Below, one piece after another: positions 5,198 through 12,840 of a DNA stretch of 13,345 nt. The notes beneath the pieces are model-generated. The model worked only from the letters and a program-made list of their open reading frames with translations. It was not told where the DNA came from and did no database searches. The translations under genes were made by a program, and so were the position numbers. Each line of letters begins with the position of its first letter. Position 1 is the first letter of the stretch. Source of the DNA: Bacteroidales bacterium UBA1195 (GTDB taxonomy: Bacteria; Bacteroidota; Bacteroidia; Bacteroidales; WCHB1-69); NCBI GenBank assembly GCA_002309855.1, contig DBYD01000015.1:16141-29485 (forward strand). Reading direction: 5' to 3'.

Positions 5198-7579
5198 ATG
5201 AAACGTTTACTCATTGCACTGGTTTTCGCGGGCAGCTGCCTGACTGCCTTTAACCAAAATGTATATTGGGTCTTCTTCACTGACAAGGCGAACACCGCTT
5301 TCGACCCTTACAGTTACTTCGACGCCAAGGCTATCGGACGGTACAGGCAGAACCATGCCGACCTGTACGACAGCACCAACTTCCCGCTGAACGCGCAATA
5401 CAGCGGGAGCGTTGCCAGGCTCTCGCAGGAGGTGGTCGGTGAAAGCCGCTGGCTCAACGCCATGGCGGTGGTGGCAGACGAACAGGTCATGGCCAGGATC
5501 CGGCAGTTGCCCTTCGTGAAAAGGACAGTGGAGATACGCAGCGACATGCTGCTTTGCGCCCAACCGGGAAACGCAACCGAAACAGAACCCCTGGCAGAGG
5601 CGGCGGTGGAGAAAGGATTGGAAGAGGCCTGGGCACTCCACGCCCAGCTGAAACGTATGGGCGGCGAGGAATTCGCGAAAGCGGGATGGCGCGGCAAGGG
5701 CATCCGCATCGCCGTATTGGACGGCGGTTTCCCTTTGGTGGACAAGCATGCCGCCTTCCAGCACCTGCGCGACAACGGCCAAATCCTGAAGACGTACAAC
5801 TTCCCAAAGAAATGTGAGAATGTCTATGGCTGGAACAGCCATGGCACCATGACCCTGAGCTGCATCGCCGGCAAGGATGTATTGGATCACTGCGACATAG
5901 GCTTAGCCACGGAGGCCGAGTTCCTGCTGGCCCGCACCGAAGTGGGCAGCGAACCGAAAAAGGAGGAGGTCTGGTGGGTCATGGGGCTGGAATGGGCCGA
6001 CAAGAACGGCGCCCAGATTGTCAGCAGTTCATTGGGATATGGGGAAATCAACCATTTTCCCGATGAACTGGACGGTGCATCCCCAATCAGCAAGGCCGCC
6101 AACATGGGTGCCGCCAAAGGCATACTGATCTGCAACTCCGCCGGAAATGAAGGCAAGAAAAAACGTTGGCCGGGCATCGTCCTGCCAGCGGACGCCGACA
6201 GCGTGCTGACCGTGGGCGGCATCAACCCCACCAGCGACCAGCATCAGAATTTCAGTTCCTACGGCCCCACCGCCGACGGACGGCTCAAACCCAATGTGGT
6301 GGCCTACGCCTACGAATGCAGGACAGCCGACCCTTCCGCCCCGACCAATTACGGCTGGCCCGCCGGCACCTCCTTCTCCTGCCCTTTGGTGGCCGGATTC
6401 GCCGCCTGCGCCTGGCAAGGACACCCTGCATACAATGCCATGCAGCTCAAAGCGGAAATTGAAAAATCGGGGGAACTCCACCCATATTACGACTATGCAC
6501 TCGGATACGGCGTGCCGCAGGCCGGCCATTTCACAGGCAAAGGAAAAAAGAGTGTGGAGAAAAATATGGAAATCAGCAGGGATCCCTCAGGCATCACGCT
6601 CCGTCCCCACCCGTTTGAAAAAGGCGACATCATTTATTACCACCTTCGCGACAAGCAGGGCCGGATACACCAATACAGGCACATCAGCTTGGATTTCAAT
6701 TTTAACGGGGAAATCTTCATCCCGACAAAAGCCTCCGACACCGACAAAACAGTCTGCGTGTACTACAAAGGTTATACGGAAACAACTGACATTTCCTCCA
6801 TCCCCGTGCAGGAGCCGTCCGGCACCGCCACCCGGAAAGCCCAGACAACAGATTTCGTCTTTTCGCTCGGAGGCATCGACATCACACAACGGGAAACCGG
6901 CCAATACAATTCCCTCATCAGCTACAGAAAGGGAGGCCGCCATGACTATCCCAAAACATGGGGAAGAAGGGCAAAAAAACATCTGGGCGTGTTTGCCGGA
7001 ACAGGTGCCGCATTTCCGCTGCAAAAGACGGAAAACACATCCTGCCTCTATTCCGGACAACACTTTCTGGGTGTTTTTTACCAGCATAATGTCACCAAGC
7101 AATACGGATGGGGGCTTTCCCTTGAAACGGGACTGGACAGGTACCGCACCCAACTCTCTTTCATGGACAATAAGAAAGTCAGCCTGAAGAGCAACCATGC
7201 AGGGTTGGAATGCTACCAGCATTTCCGGCTCTATCCGGGAGAAATGGGAATGTGGGCTTTGGAAATCGGCATTGCGGGACTATGGAATTTCAACAGCAGC
7301 TGGAACACGGTCTTCTCTTCCGAAATAACGGATATGGATGGGAAGAAAGTTAACACCGTAGAAGATCACGTCAAAATTCCATGCAAGGAAGCGGCCCCCT
7401 TTGGTGCGGCGCTTCGCATGCGGTTAAGCTACAATGTCTTTACTGTATATGCACAATATCTCCTTACTGAAATGACAGACGCATCCGCCGCCTCATTGGA
7501 GCACTATCCCATCTTTAAAACTGCGGCAGATGCGTTCAACAACTACCGGCTGAGCGTGGGCATACAGATAAGATATTGA
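5198..7579 (+). CDS. Subtilisin-like serine protease (S8) with C-terminal barrel-like domain
   Basis: This 793-residue exported endopeptidase has a signal peptide (residues 1 to about 20) and an N-terminal prodomain (about 22-115; FDAKAIGRYRQNH and SRWLNAMAVVADEQ match Bacteroidota subtilase prodomains). The S8 catalytic domain follows (about 165-445) with D175 (VLDGG), H215 (NSHGT), oxyanion N317 (SAGNEG) and nucleophile S392 (GTSFSCP), so all catalytic residues are present. Residues 460-550 form a linker with beta-strands. The last 200 residues look like an outer-membrane beta-barrel: alternating amphipathic strands such as HFLGVFYQHNV, YGWGLSLETGL and FTVYAQYLLTEM, ending in the aromatic YRLSVGIQIRY. 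It lacks the T9SS sorting domain its neighbours carry, so it may anchor by its own barrel. C14 in FAGSC could alternatively be a weak lipobox. Substrate is unknown. The gene lies 143 bp after cargo A with no terminator seen between them. Confidence 0.92.
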   Translation: MKRLLIALVFAGSCLTAFNQNVYWVFFTDKANTAFDPYSYFDAKAIGRYRQNHADLYDSTNFPLNAQYSGSVARLSQEVVGESRWLNAMAVVADEQVMARIRQLPFVKRTVEIRSDMLLCAQPGNATETEPLAEAAVEKGLEEAWALHAQLKRMGGEEFAKAGWRGKGIRIAVLDGGFPLVDKHAAFQHLRDNGQILKTYNFPKKCENVYGWNSHGTMTLSCIAGKDVLDHCDIGLATEAEFLLARTEVGSEPKKEEVWWVMGLEWADKNGAQIVSSSLGYGEINHFPDELDGASPISKAANMGAAKGILICNSAGNEGKKKRWPGIVLPADADSVLTVGGINPTSDQHQNFSSYGPTADGRLKPNVVAYAYECRTADPSAPTNYGWPAGTSFSCPLVAGFAACAWQGHPAYNAMQLKAEIEKSGELHPYYDYALGYGVPQAGHFTGKGKKSVEKNMEISRDPSGITLRPHPFEKGDIIYYHLRDKQGRIHQYRHISLDFNFNGEIFIPTKASDTDKTVCVYYKGYTETTDISSIPVQEPSGTATRKAQTTDFVFSLGGIDITQRETGQYNSLISYRKGGRHDYPKTWGRRAKKHLGVFAGTGAAFPLQKTENTSCLYSGQHFLGVFYQHNVTKQYGWGLSLETGLDRYRTQLSFMDNKKVSLKSNHAGLECYQHFRLYPGEMGMWALEIGIAGLWNFNSSWNTVFSSEITDMDGKKVNTVEDHVKIPCKEAAPFGAALRMRLSYNVFTVYAQYLLTEMTDASAASLEHYPIFKTAADAFNNYRLSVGIQIRY

Positions 7580-7632
7580 TTTTTTCCCCTCTACACCGCC
7601 TGACTGTTCCGGTATTCCATCGGCTCACTGCA

Positions 7633-7668
7633 GGCGGCACCGCAGTGCGGAAGGTGGTGGTGGAATGA
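7633..7668 (+). pseudogene. Second orphan tail of a T9SS sorting domain
   Basis: This fragment encodes GGTAVRKVVVE followed by TGA, the last residues of the type A sorting domain. It matches the tail of cargo A with one mismatch, including the TGA stop and the following ATT. It starts 53 bases after the S8 protease stop and is in another frame, so it is not the protease's own tail. There is no associated gene body. It ends 11 bases before the thioredoxin-like lipoprotein gene. A deletion or recombination junction is the simplest reading. Confidence 0.7.
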
Positions 7669-7679
7669 TTTAAAAGGAC

Positions 7680-8372
7680 ATGAAACATTCTAAAGTACTG
7701 CTCGTTTGCATAGCCATTTTGTCTGCAGGTTGTACGGTAAACGTGGAAACAGCAAGAAAAATAAAACTGTCGTCTAAGTATACCGACCAAATTCCCATCA
7801 CGGTGGAGGAATTGAAGGCGATGCTGTATGAAGACACTGCGCACTATAAGGCGGTGGTGATATATAGTGTCGGGTGTCCGGCATGTGAGGGGGCGTTCAG
7901 AAGATTTATTGTTCCTGTTTTCAAAAAGACGGATTCTACTTTGGTTAAATGGTATTTTATCCAAGATCAGTGCGGTGCATTGAGGGAAAATCCAAAATAT
8001 CTGAAAATAATGGGGCTTGGTGAACCACGCATGTATTACATACGTGACGATACACCCGATTTTTCTGTGCGCTTTTCCCGGTATTTTTCAAAGGAAATTC
8101 AGGATGTGAACAACCGTATTTCCAATTTCCTGTTTCCAGGTAACGGTATAGACGGGAATCATGGATACCCGATGTGTTTCATTGTGAACAAACAAAACAA
8201 TGTGAAACTGCAGATGGAAATATATTCCGACGGTGTCGTGGAAACAGGGACAGCTATGCCGTTAGATACCAATCTGCATATCAACGAACTGGATTTCCAT
8301 ACCATGGATACAGTGTGTTTTGGATACAAATCATTCAGGGGTGGAAGAAAAGAAAGGTGCACAGAAGAATAA
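7680..8372 (+). CDS. Thioredoxin-like lipoprotein
   Basis: This 230-residue protein has a lipoprotein signal peptide with lipobox LSAGC, lipidation expected at C18. The mature part has a thioredoxin-like pattern: a beta-strand VVIYSV followed by the CPAC active-site motif (C66-C69), and a later YPMCFIVN stretch in which P164 fits the cis-proline next to the active site. Additional cysteines occur at C98, C166, C213 and C227. It would act as a thiol-disulfide exchange protein anchored in the periplasm or outer membrane, perhaps on the cysteine-containing cargo proteins encoded on each side; the partner is inferred. The AAAAGGA before the ATG is only one base away, too close for a normal ribosome-binding site. 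The gene ends ahead of a strong terminator. Overall similarity to named families is low, so the redox assignment rests on CPAC and the cis-proline. Confidence 0.78.
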   Translation: MKHSKVLLVCIAILSAGCTVNVETARKIKLSSKYTDQIPITVEELKAMLYEDTAHYKAVVIYSVGCPACEGAFRRFIVPVFKKTDSTLVKWYFIQDQCGALRENPKYLKIMGLGEPRMYYIRDDTPDFSVRFSRYFSKEIQDVNNRISNFLFPGNGIDGNHGYPMCFIVNKQNNVKLQMEIYSDGVVETGTAMPLDTNLHINELDFHTMDTVCFGYKSFRGGRKERCTEE

Positions 8373-8417
8373 TGCAGATAAGTGTTTCTTTTTAAAGCCA
8401 TTAAATAGTTTTTGTCA

Positions 8418-8440
8418 ATGCGGTACCACAGGTGCCGCAT
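8418..8440 (+). terminator. Intrinsic terminator after the thioredoxin-like lipoprotein gene
   Basis: ATGCGGTACC (8418-8427) pairs with GGTGCCGCAT (8431-8440) over 10 bp with one wobble and an ACA loop. It is followed by TTTACTACTTTT. It ends the transcription unit upstream of the 50-bp and 47-bp repeats. Confidence 0.78.
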
Positions 8441-8473
8441 TTTACTACTTTTCCAGCCTCTGAATCATGCGGA

Positions 8474-8523
8474 TTTTTCCGCCAAAACCGGATTTTCATG
8501 CCATCGGAAAAAGGCGATTTTTT
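8474..8523. repeat. 50-bp dispersed repeat, copy 2 (upstream of cargo B)
   Basis: This segment matches 3193-3242 at 47 of 50 positions and keeps both inverted arms (TTTTCCG at 8475-8481 and CGGAAAA at 8505-8511). It lies 10 bp before the first 47-bp repeat and about 110 bp before the cargo B start codon. The paired location in front of the AraC gene and of this gene suggests a shared regulatory site. Confidence 0.8.
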
Positions 8524-8532
8524 TTTAAGGAG

Positions 8533-8579
8533 CTGTAATATTCGGGTAGGGTAAAACGATTTACATGTGTAGAAAGTAA
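8533..8579 (+). repeat. 47-bp direct repeat, copy 1 (leader of cargo B)
   Basis: Bases 8533-8579 match 9410-9456 at 46 of 47 positions (T or C at position 15 of the repeat). It starts CTGTAATATTCGGG, contains the palindrome ACATGT and ends AGAAAGTAA. It has no TAnnTTTG box on either strand. It lies 52 bp before the cargo B ATG and so could be a promoter read by an alternative sigma factor, or part of the 5' leader. Confidence 0.85.
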
Positions 8580-8615
8580 AAAAACAAAAAATAAAAGTAA
8601 TAAACATTTAAAAAA

Positions 8616-8622
8616 AAGGAGA
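8616..8622 (+). promoter_or_regulatory. Ribosome-binding site of cargo B
   Basis: AAGGAGA lies 8 bases before the ATG at 8631. A clear Shine-Dalgarno sequence is uncommon in Bacteroidota, and none of the neighbouring genes in this window shows one as well placed. It fixes the start of this gene. Confidence 0.6.
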
Positions 8623-8630
8623 CATTAAAC

Positions 8631-9395
8631 ATGAAAAAGATTGTATTAACTATGGGACTGCTTGTCAGCATTTTCTTGGGTCAGAACATTTATGCCCAGT
8701 GCATGGACACTTTGAAATGGAAAACCGTTGACATCTATTACATTCATTTCTATGATATGATGAATTCGAAATACACAATGGGGTCTTTGACAGACTGTAT
8801 CATCGACACAAAAAAAACACCAAACTTCATTCCGATGGGAATAATTGTCAGCTCGGTGGATAACAGTGCGCGGACAATTAATTTTGAATACACTATCTCA
8901 AACAGCAAGGGGGAGGTTGTATATACTTCTTTGAATAAGGTTCCACTAAGCAACAAGAAAGCAGGTGACACATCCGGGGTGTGCCAGGCAGACAATAGCA
9001 CAATTATAGACATCACCAAATTTGATGCGGGGAACTATACTATCAAACTTTGGGTGAAATCAACATCTTTGGACGGGGAATTCTGTGATTCCATCAAGGA
9101 ATTAAGCAGCTGTACCGCCAACTTTCAGATTGTTCATGGCGGCAATGCTGTGAATCAAATCGCTTCGTTTGCTTTCAATGTCTTCCCCAATCCCGCCTCG
9201 GAGCAGCTTAACATTACCTGCGGTGAGGAGATGCGCAGCATCGCCCTCTTCAACACCGCTGGGCAGCGTGTGCGGCAGATGGAACCCTGCGGCAGTGAGG
9301 CGCAGATTCCGCTCTCCGGCCTGCCCCGCGGCCTCTACCTGCTGCGCGTGCAGACCGCTAACGGCAGCGCGGTAAGGAAGGTGGTGGTGGAATAA
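8631..9395 (+). CDS. Secreted protein with T9SS type A sorting domain (cargo B)
   Basis: This 254-residue exported protein has a signal peptide ending in IYAQ before C24, a body of unknown function (about residues 24-180) rich in beta-strands and cysteines, and a sorting domain (182-254) almost identical to that of cargo A (FNVFPNPASEQLNI to RKVVVE). The body is paralogous to cargo A only in places: DAGNYTIKLWV and DGEFCDSIKELSS have counterparts there. The protein should be exported by Sec, then moved through the outer membrane by type IX secretion. The body is AT-rich and the sorting domain GC-rich, as in cargo A. The gene is preceded by the 50-bp and 47-bp repeats and followed by another copy of the 47-bp repeat, so it lies within a direct-repeat-bounded unit of 877 bp. 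The start is supported by a good ribosome-binding site. Confidence 0.88.
   Translation: MKKIVLTMGLLVSIFLGQNIYAQCMDTLKWKTVDIYYIHFYDMMNSKYTMGSLTDCIIDTKKTPNFIPMGIIVSSVDNSARTINFEYTISNSKGEVVYTSLNKVPLSNKKAGDTSGVCQADNSTIIDITKFDAGNYTIKLWVKSTSLDGEFCDSIKELSSCTANFQIVHGGNAVNQIASFAFNVFPNPASEQLNITCGEEMRSIALFNTAGQRVRQMEPCGSEAQIPLSGLPRGLYLLRVQTANGSAVRKVVVE
9177..9395 (+). repeat. T9SS sorting-domain cassette, copy B
   Basis: This is the partner of the 4836-5054 cassette, gap-free with 14 differences. The tail (AACGGCAGCGCGGTAAGG, TAA stop) is of the same type as the orphan fragment at 2032-2112. Confidence 0.9.
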
Positions 9396-9409
9396 AAAAA
9401 AACACACCA

Positions 9410-9456
9410 CTGTAATATTCGGGCAGGGTAAAACGATTTACATGTGTAGAAAGTAA
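9410..9456 (+). repeat. 47-bp direct repeat, copy 2 (leader of the M28 peptidase gene)
   Basis: This is the second copy of the repeat at 8533-8579, in the same orientation. It begins 14 bases after the cargo B stop codon and ends 27 bases before the ATG of the M28 peptidase gene. Either it brings the same expression signal to both genes or it marks the edge of a duplicated unit. Confidence 0.85.
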
Positions 9457-9483
9457 TAAACTAAACAAAACAAAACAGTGGTT

Positions 9484-11019
9484 ATGATACAAATGATACA
9501 ACTGAAAGGTGCCGGAGGGCACGGTAAAAGGTTTATGGTGCTGGCGGCGGTGCTGCTGCTGAATGTGGCTGCGCGGCCGCAATCCGTGGAGCTGATACAG
9601 CGTCTGAAGCAGCATGAATATATCCTGGCCTCCGATTCGCTGCGTGGCAGGGAAACAGGCACTCCGGATGCCGCAAAGGCCGCCGCCTACATCCGCGGGC
9701 AGCTGCGCGAAATGGGTGTGCGCCCCTATTCGGACAGCGGCTATGATTTCCCCTTCACCTATAAGGAGGACAAAAAGGGGAACAACGTGATGGCCCTCAT
9801 TCCCGGCAGCGACCCGAAACTGAAGGGGGAATACCTGATTATCGGCGCACACTACGACCATATCGGCGTGAGCAAACACTCCGTAAAGGAGGACAGCATC
9901 TTCAACGGTGCGGACGACAATGCCAGCGGCACCTCGGCGCTGCTTGAAATCACCCGTATGCTTCACGCGCTTCCGGAGCCGCCCAAGCGTTCAATCCTTG
10001 TTGCCTTCTTCGATGCGGAGGAGGTCGGTCTGGAGGGTTCCACCTATCTGGCCGAACACTGCGTGGTGCCGATTGAAAAGGTGAGGCTCATGATGAGCAT
10101 CGACATGGTGGGCTACCTGCGCACCTCCGGTTACCTGCAGTACATCGGTCACGGGAGCATCAAGGGCGGTAAACGCCTTATCGCCTCAGTCCCATGGGAG
10201 TCCCCTTACGGGAAGGTGGATTTGAAGGAGTTTGAGAACAGCTATTTCACCGCGACCGACACCCGTCCCTTTGCCAAGAAGGGCTGCCCCACGCTGGCGG
10301 TGACAACCGGTTTGAAATCTCCCTACCACAGGGTGGAGGACAATCCGGACGGTATTGACTATGAAGGACTATCGTATATCACCAACCATCTTTTCTCGCT
10401 GATAGCCAAAGCGGCTTCGGATGAGCAGCTTGCACCATCCGGAAGAGTCGCCTCCGTCCACCGGATGAGTCCGTACGAGGTGTCAAAGAGCGGTTTCCGC
10501 GTGATGGCGCAATGCGGTTCCAGCCACCTGAGGATTCCCGACTATGAAATTACCGGACAAAAAAAGATTTCCTACGGAATGATGGCGGAATGGCAGTTGC
10601 GTCCTCTTAAAAAGCTGACGATAGGAATAGGTGCGGGATACCGCAGCATCGGGTCCGGATATTGGCTGCAGGAATCCTACCGTATGCATACTGCCGAGGC
10701 GATGCTGCGGATACAGCGTAATTCATCCACACTCAAATTCAGCGGCCTGATGAACATCCGTCTGGGAGGCTATATCGCACCCTATTACCGCTATGCCTTC
10801 GCCGGCAGCCTGAAGGACAGTCAGAATCCGGAGACGGTCGCATGGGACCGGATGCTGCAGCGGCATCAGTACGGGTTGTCGCTCGGGATTAACATGTGCA
10901 TCAACCACCTGCTGCTGGAGTACGGCTACCAGTTCGACCTGAACCCCATGTTCCTCTCCGACACTCCATTTAAAGGGCAGGGGCGCGGCTTCCACCTCGG
11001 TGTCGGATACCAGTTATGA
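9484..11019 (+). CDS. M28 family zinc aminopeptidase with C-terminal barrel-like domain
   Basis: This is an exported metallopeptidase of family M28. Residues are counted from the alternative GTG at 9478 (513 residues); I prefer the ATG at 9484, which keeps the basic n-region before the hydrophobic signal-peptide core (FMVLAAVLLLNVAA). The two-zinc site is complete: H125 and D127 (AHYDH), D146 (GADDNASG), general base E181 and ligand E182 (DAEEVGLEGS), D209 (SIDMVG) and H284 (YHRVED). The catalytic domain ends near residue 315. Residues 335-513 look like an outer-membrane beta-barrel: alternating strands such as KLTIGIGAGYRSI, YGLSLGINMCI and LLLEYGYQF, with a final FHLGVGYQL. The family normally releases N-terminal amino acids from peptides; the substrate here is unknown. 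The gene starts 27 bases after the second 47-bp repeat and may be co-transcribed with cargo B. It parallels the S8 protease in combining a protease with a barrel-like tail. Confidence 0.92.
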   Translation: MIQMIQLKGAGGHGKRFMVLAAVLLLNVAARPQSVELIQRLKQHEYILASDSLRGRETGTPDAAKAAAYIRGQLREMGVRPYSDSGYDFPFTYKEDKKGNNVMALIPGSDPKLKGEYLIIGAHYDHIGVSKHSVKEDSIFNGADDNASGTSALLEITRMLHALPEPPKRSILVAFFDAEEVGLEGSTYLAEHCVVPIEKVRLMMSIDMVGYLRTSGYLQYIGHGSIKGGKRLIASVPWESPYGKVDLKEFENSYFTATDTRPFAKKGCPTLAVTTGLKSPYHRVEDNPDGIDYEGLSYITNHLFSLIAKAASDEQLAPSGRVASVHRMSPYEVSKSGFRVMAQCGSSHLRIPDYEITGQKKISYGMMAEWQLRPLKKLTIGIGAGYRSIGSGYWLQESYRMHTAEAMLRIQRNSSTLKFSGLMNIRLGGYIAPYYRYAFAGSLKDSQNPETVAWDRMLQRHQYGLSLGINMCINHLLLEYGYQFDLNPMFLSDTPFKGQGRGFHLGVGYQL

Positions 11020-11087
11020 CATCGTAAATCCTGACAGAATCTGGTGCGAAAAAATGCTGCGGTCTCCGTTCGTATGGAAAAAATGAC

Positions 11088-11095
11088 TACTTTTG
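11088..11095 (+). promoter_or_regulatory. -7 promoter box of the HerA-like ATPase gene
   Basis: TACTTTTG matches TAnnTTTG and is followed by CA, 28 bases before the ATG. No clear TTTG is found at -33. It indicates that the ATPase gene is transcribed separately from the M28 peptidase gene. Confidence 0.55.
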
Positions 11096-11123
11096 CACAT
11101 TCTTTCATCAAAATGCAAATGTC

Positions 11124-12683
11124 ATGATCAACAAGAACGGACTTCCCTATAATGCGCTGGCTGGCACGAAACAGCTGGGCATTCTGCCCCGTATGGCCAA
11201 CCGCCACGGGCTCATCACCGGCGCCACCGGCACCGGAAAAACCTGCACACTGCAGAATCTGGCCGAAACCTTCAGTGCGATGGGCGTGCCGGTCTTCGCC
11301 ACCGACATCAAGGGCGACCTCTCCGGCGTGTCCAAGGCGGGCGGCGGCAACGAGCATTTCGAGAAGAGCATTGCCGCCAACGGGCTCCGGGAGGAGGGCT
11401 TTGCCTACAAGGGTTTTCCGGTCTGTTTCTGGGACATTTTCGGAGAGGAGGGGCATCCGCTGCGCACCACCGTCAGCGAGATGGGGCCGATTCTTCTGAG
11501 CCGCATCCTTGATTTGAACGACACCCAGAGCGATGTGCTGAACCTCGTTTTCCGCATCGCGGACGACCAGGGGCTGCTGCTGCTGGATCTGAAGGATCTG
11601 CGCAAGATGCTGGAGGAGGTTGGCAACCGCCGCGCCGAATACGTGACCTCCTACGGTAACATCTCCGTGGCGACCGTCGGCGCAATCCAGCGCGGGCTGC
11701 TTGCCTTGGAGGATCAGGGCGGCGACCGCTTTTTCGGTGAGCCGGCCATCGACATTTTCGATTTCATGCAGACGCAGGATGGCAAGGGTGTTATAAGCAT
11801 TCTGGCGAGCGACCGTGTGATCCAGTCGCCGAAAATCTACACCTCGTTCCTGCTCTACCTGCTGAGCGAGCTTTTCGAGCAGCTGCCCGAGGTGGGCGAC
11901 CTTGACAAACCGAAGATGGTCTTTTTCTTCGACGAGGCGCATCTGTTGTTCAACGATATAAGCAAGAGCCTGCTGGAGCGCATCGAGCAGGTGGTGCGGC
12001 TGATCCGCTCCAAGGGGGTGGGGGTCTATTTCTGCACCCAGAATCCGCTGGATATTCCCGAGACGGTGCTGGGGCAGCTCGGCAACCGTGTGCAGCATGC
12101 ATTGCGCGCCTACACGCCGCGTGACCAGAAGGCGGTAAGCACGGCGGCGGAGACCTTCCGGCAGAATCCGGCCTTCGACACCAAAACCGTCATCACGGAG
12201 CTGGAGGTGGGGGAGGCGCTTGTCTCATTCCTGGACGAAAAGGGAGCCCCCGGCATGGTCGAGCGTGCCCGCATACTGCCGCCTGAGGGGCAGGCGGGAG
12301 CCATCACTGCGGAGGAGCGTAAGCAGATAATGCGCCAGTCGCTTGTGTCCGGACACTATGAGGAGATGGAGGACCGCGAGTCTGCCTTTGAGATTTTGAG
12401 CGGCCGCATTGCCGAGGCGCAGCGTCAGAAGGAGGAGGAGCAGCAGCGCAAGGAGGAGCTCCGGGTCCAGAAGGAGGAGCAGAAGCAACAGCGCGAGGAG
12501 GAGCGCCAGCGCAAGGCTGAGGAGCGTGAGAAGCTGGCCGCCGAACGGCAGCGCAAGCGCGAGAAGGAGAGCACCATTCTCGGGAGTCTGGAGAAGATGG
12601 CCGTGCAGAAGGCCAAGCGCGAGGCGGTTAACACTGTCTTCAAACTTGGACGCAACCTGCTGGGTTCGCTGTTAAAACGGTAG
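11124..12683 (+). CDS. HerA-like ATPase of the DUF853 (YjgR) family
   Basis: This 519-residue cytoplasmic protein belongs to the HerA/FtsK-type P-loop ATPases, DUF853 group, to which E. coli YjgR belongs. Motifs are Walker A GATGTGKT (33-40), the family segment ATDIKGDLSGVS (59-70), Walker B VFFFDEAH (266-273), the polar sensor FCTQNP (303-308), and RVQHALRAYTPRDQKA (322-337). Residues 396-490 are a highly charged coiled coil rich in E, K, R and Q. The last 30 residues are again globular (AVNTVFKLGRNLLGSLLKR). The length fits the family. Relatives of HerA move DNA or protein using ATP, but the DUF853 group has no settled role. No partner nuclease (NurA) gene is next to it, unlike archaeal herA. 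The start ATG lies 28 bases after a -7 box. Confidence 0.9.
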   Translation: MINKNGLPYNALAGTKQLGILPRMANRHGLITGATGTGKTCTLQNLAETFSAMGVPVFATDIKGDLSGVSKAGGGNEHFEKSIAANGLREEGFAYKGFPVCFWDIFGEEGHPLRTTVSEMGPILLSRILDLNDTQSDVLNLVFRIADDQGLLLLDLKDLRKMLEEVGNRRAEYVTSYGNISVATVGAIQRGLLALEDQGGDRFFGEPAIDIFDFMQTQDGKGVISILASDRVIQSPKIYTSFLLYLLSELFEQLPEVGDLDKPKMVFFFDEAHLLFNDISKSLLERIEQVVRLIRSKGVGVYFCTQNPLDIPETVLGQLGNRVQHALRAYTPRDQKAVSTAAETFRQNPAFDTKTVITELEVGEALVSFLDEKGAPGMVERARILPPEGQAGAITAEERKQIMRQSLVSGHYEEMEDRESAFEILSGRIAEAQRQKEEEQQRKEELRVQKEEQKQQREEERQRKAEEREKLAAERQRKREKESTILGSLEKMAVQKAKREAVNTVFKLGRNLLGSLLKR

Positions 12684-12731
12684 GCGGCGTTTTGTTGATA
12701 CAGCGTGCCTATTCCACCACCCACTAATTCA

Positions 12732-12840
12732 GTTTATAGTTAATAGTTAAGAGTTTATAGTTAAACAGCTATCTTCAACGATGCCGTATCCCACACGCCA
12801 CCAACTCTAATCTATTAACTATTAATTATTAACTATTAAT
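12732..12840. repeat. AT-rich direct and inverted repeats between convergent genes
   Basis: On the right, TATTAACTATTAAT occurs twice in tandem (12813-12826 and 12827-12840), followed by a T run. On the left, GTTTATAGTTAA occurs twice, 21 bp apart (12732 and 12753). TTAATAGTTAA at 12740-12750 is the exact inverse of TTAACTATTAA, present in both right-hand copies. The region lies between the 3' ends of the HerA-like and Rpn-like genes and could form a bidirectional hairpin or be a repeat remnant. Confidence 0.7.

Noticed and set aside
6294..7187. A 297-codon plus-strand frame inside the S8 protease gene
   Set aside because: It is out of phase with the protease, rich in Pro, Arg, Ser and Thr as usual for shifted GC-rich frames, and the protease frame has a complete catalytic domain.
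7596..7637. Inverted repeat CCGCCTG/CAGGCGG after the S8 protease gene
   Set aside because: The loop is long and no T run follows the right arm, which lies partly in the sorting-domain fragment. A terminator is not convincing.
10926..12098. A 390-codon open frame on the minus strand
   Set aside because: It is antisense to the HerA-like gene, which has complete Walker motifs. The long frame comes from GC-rich codon bias, and its product resembles no family.
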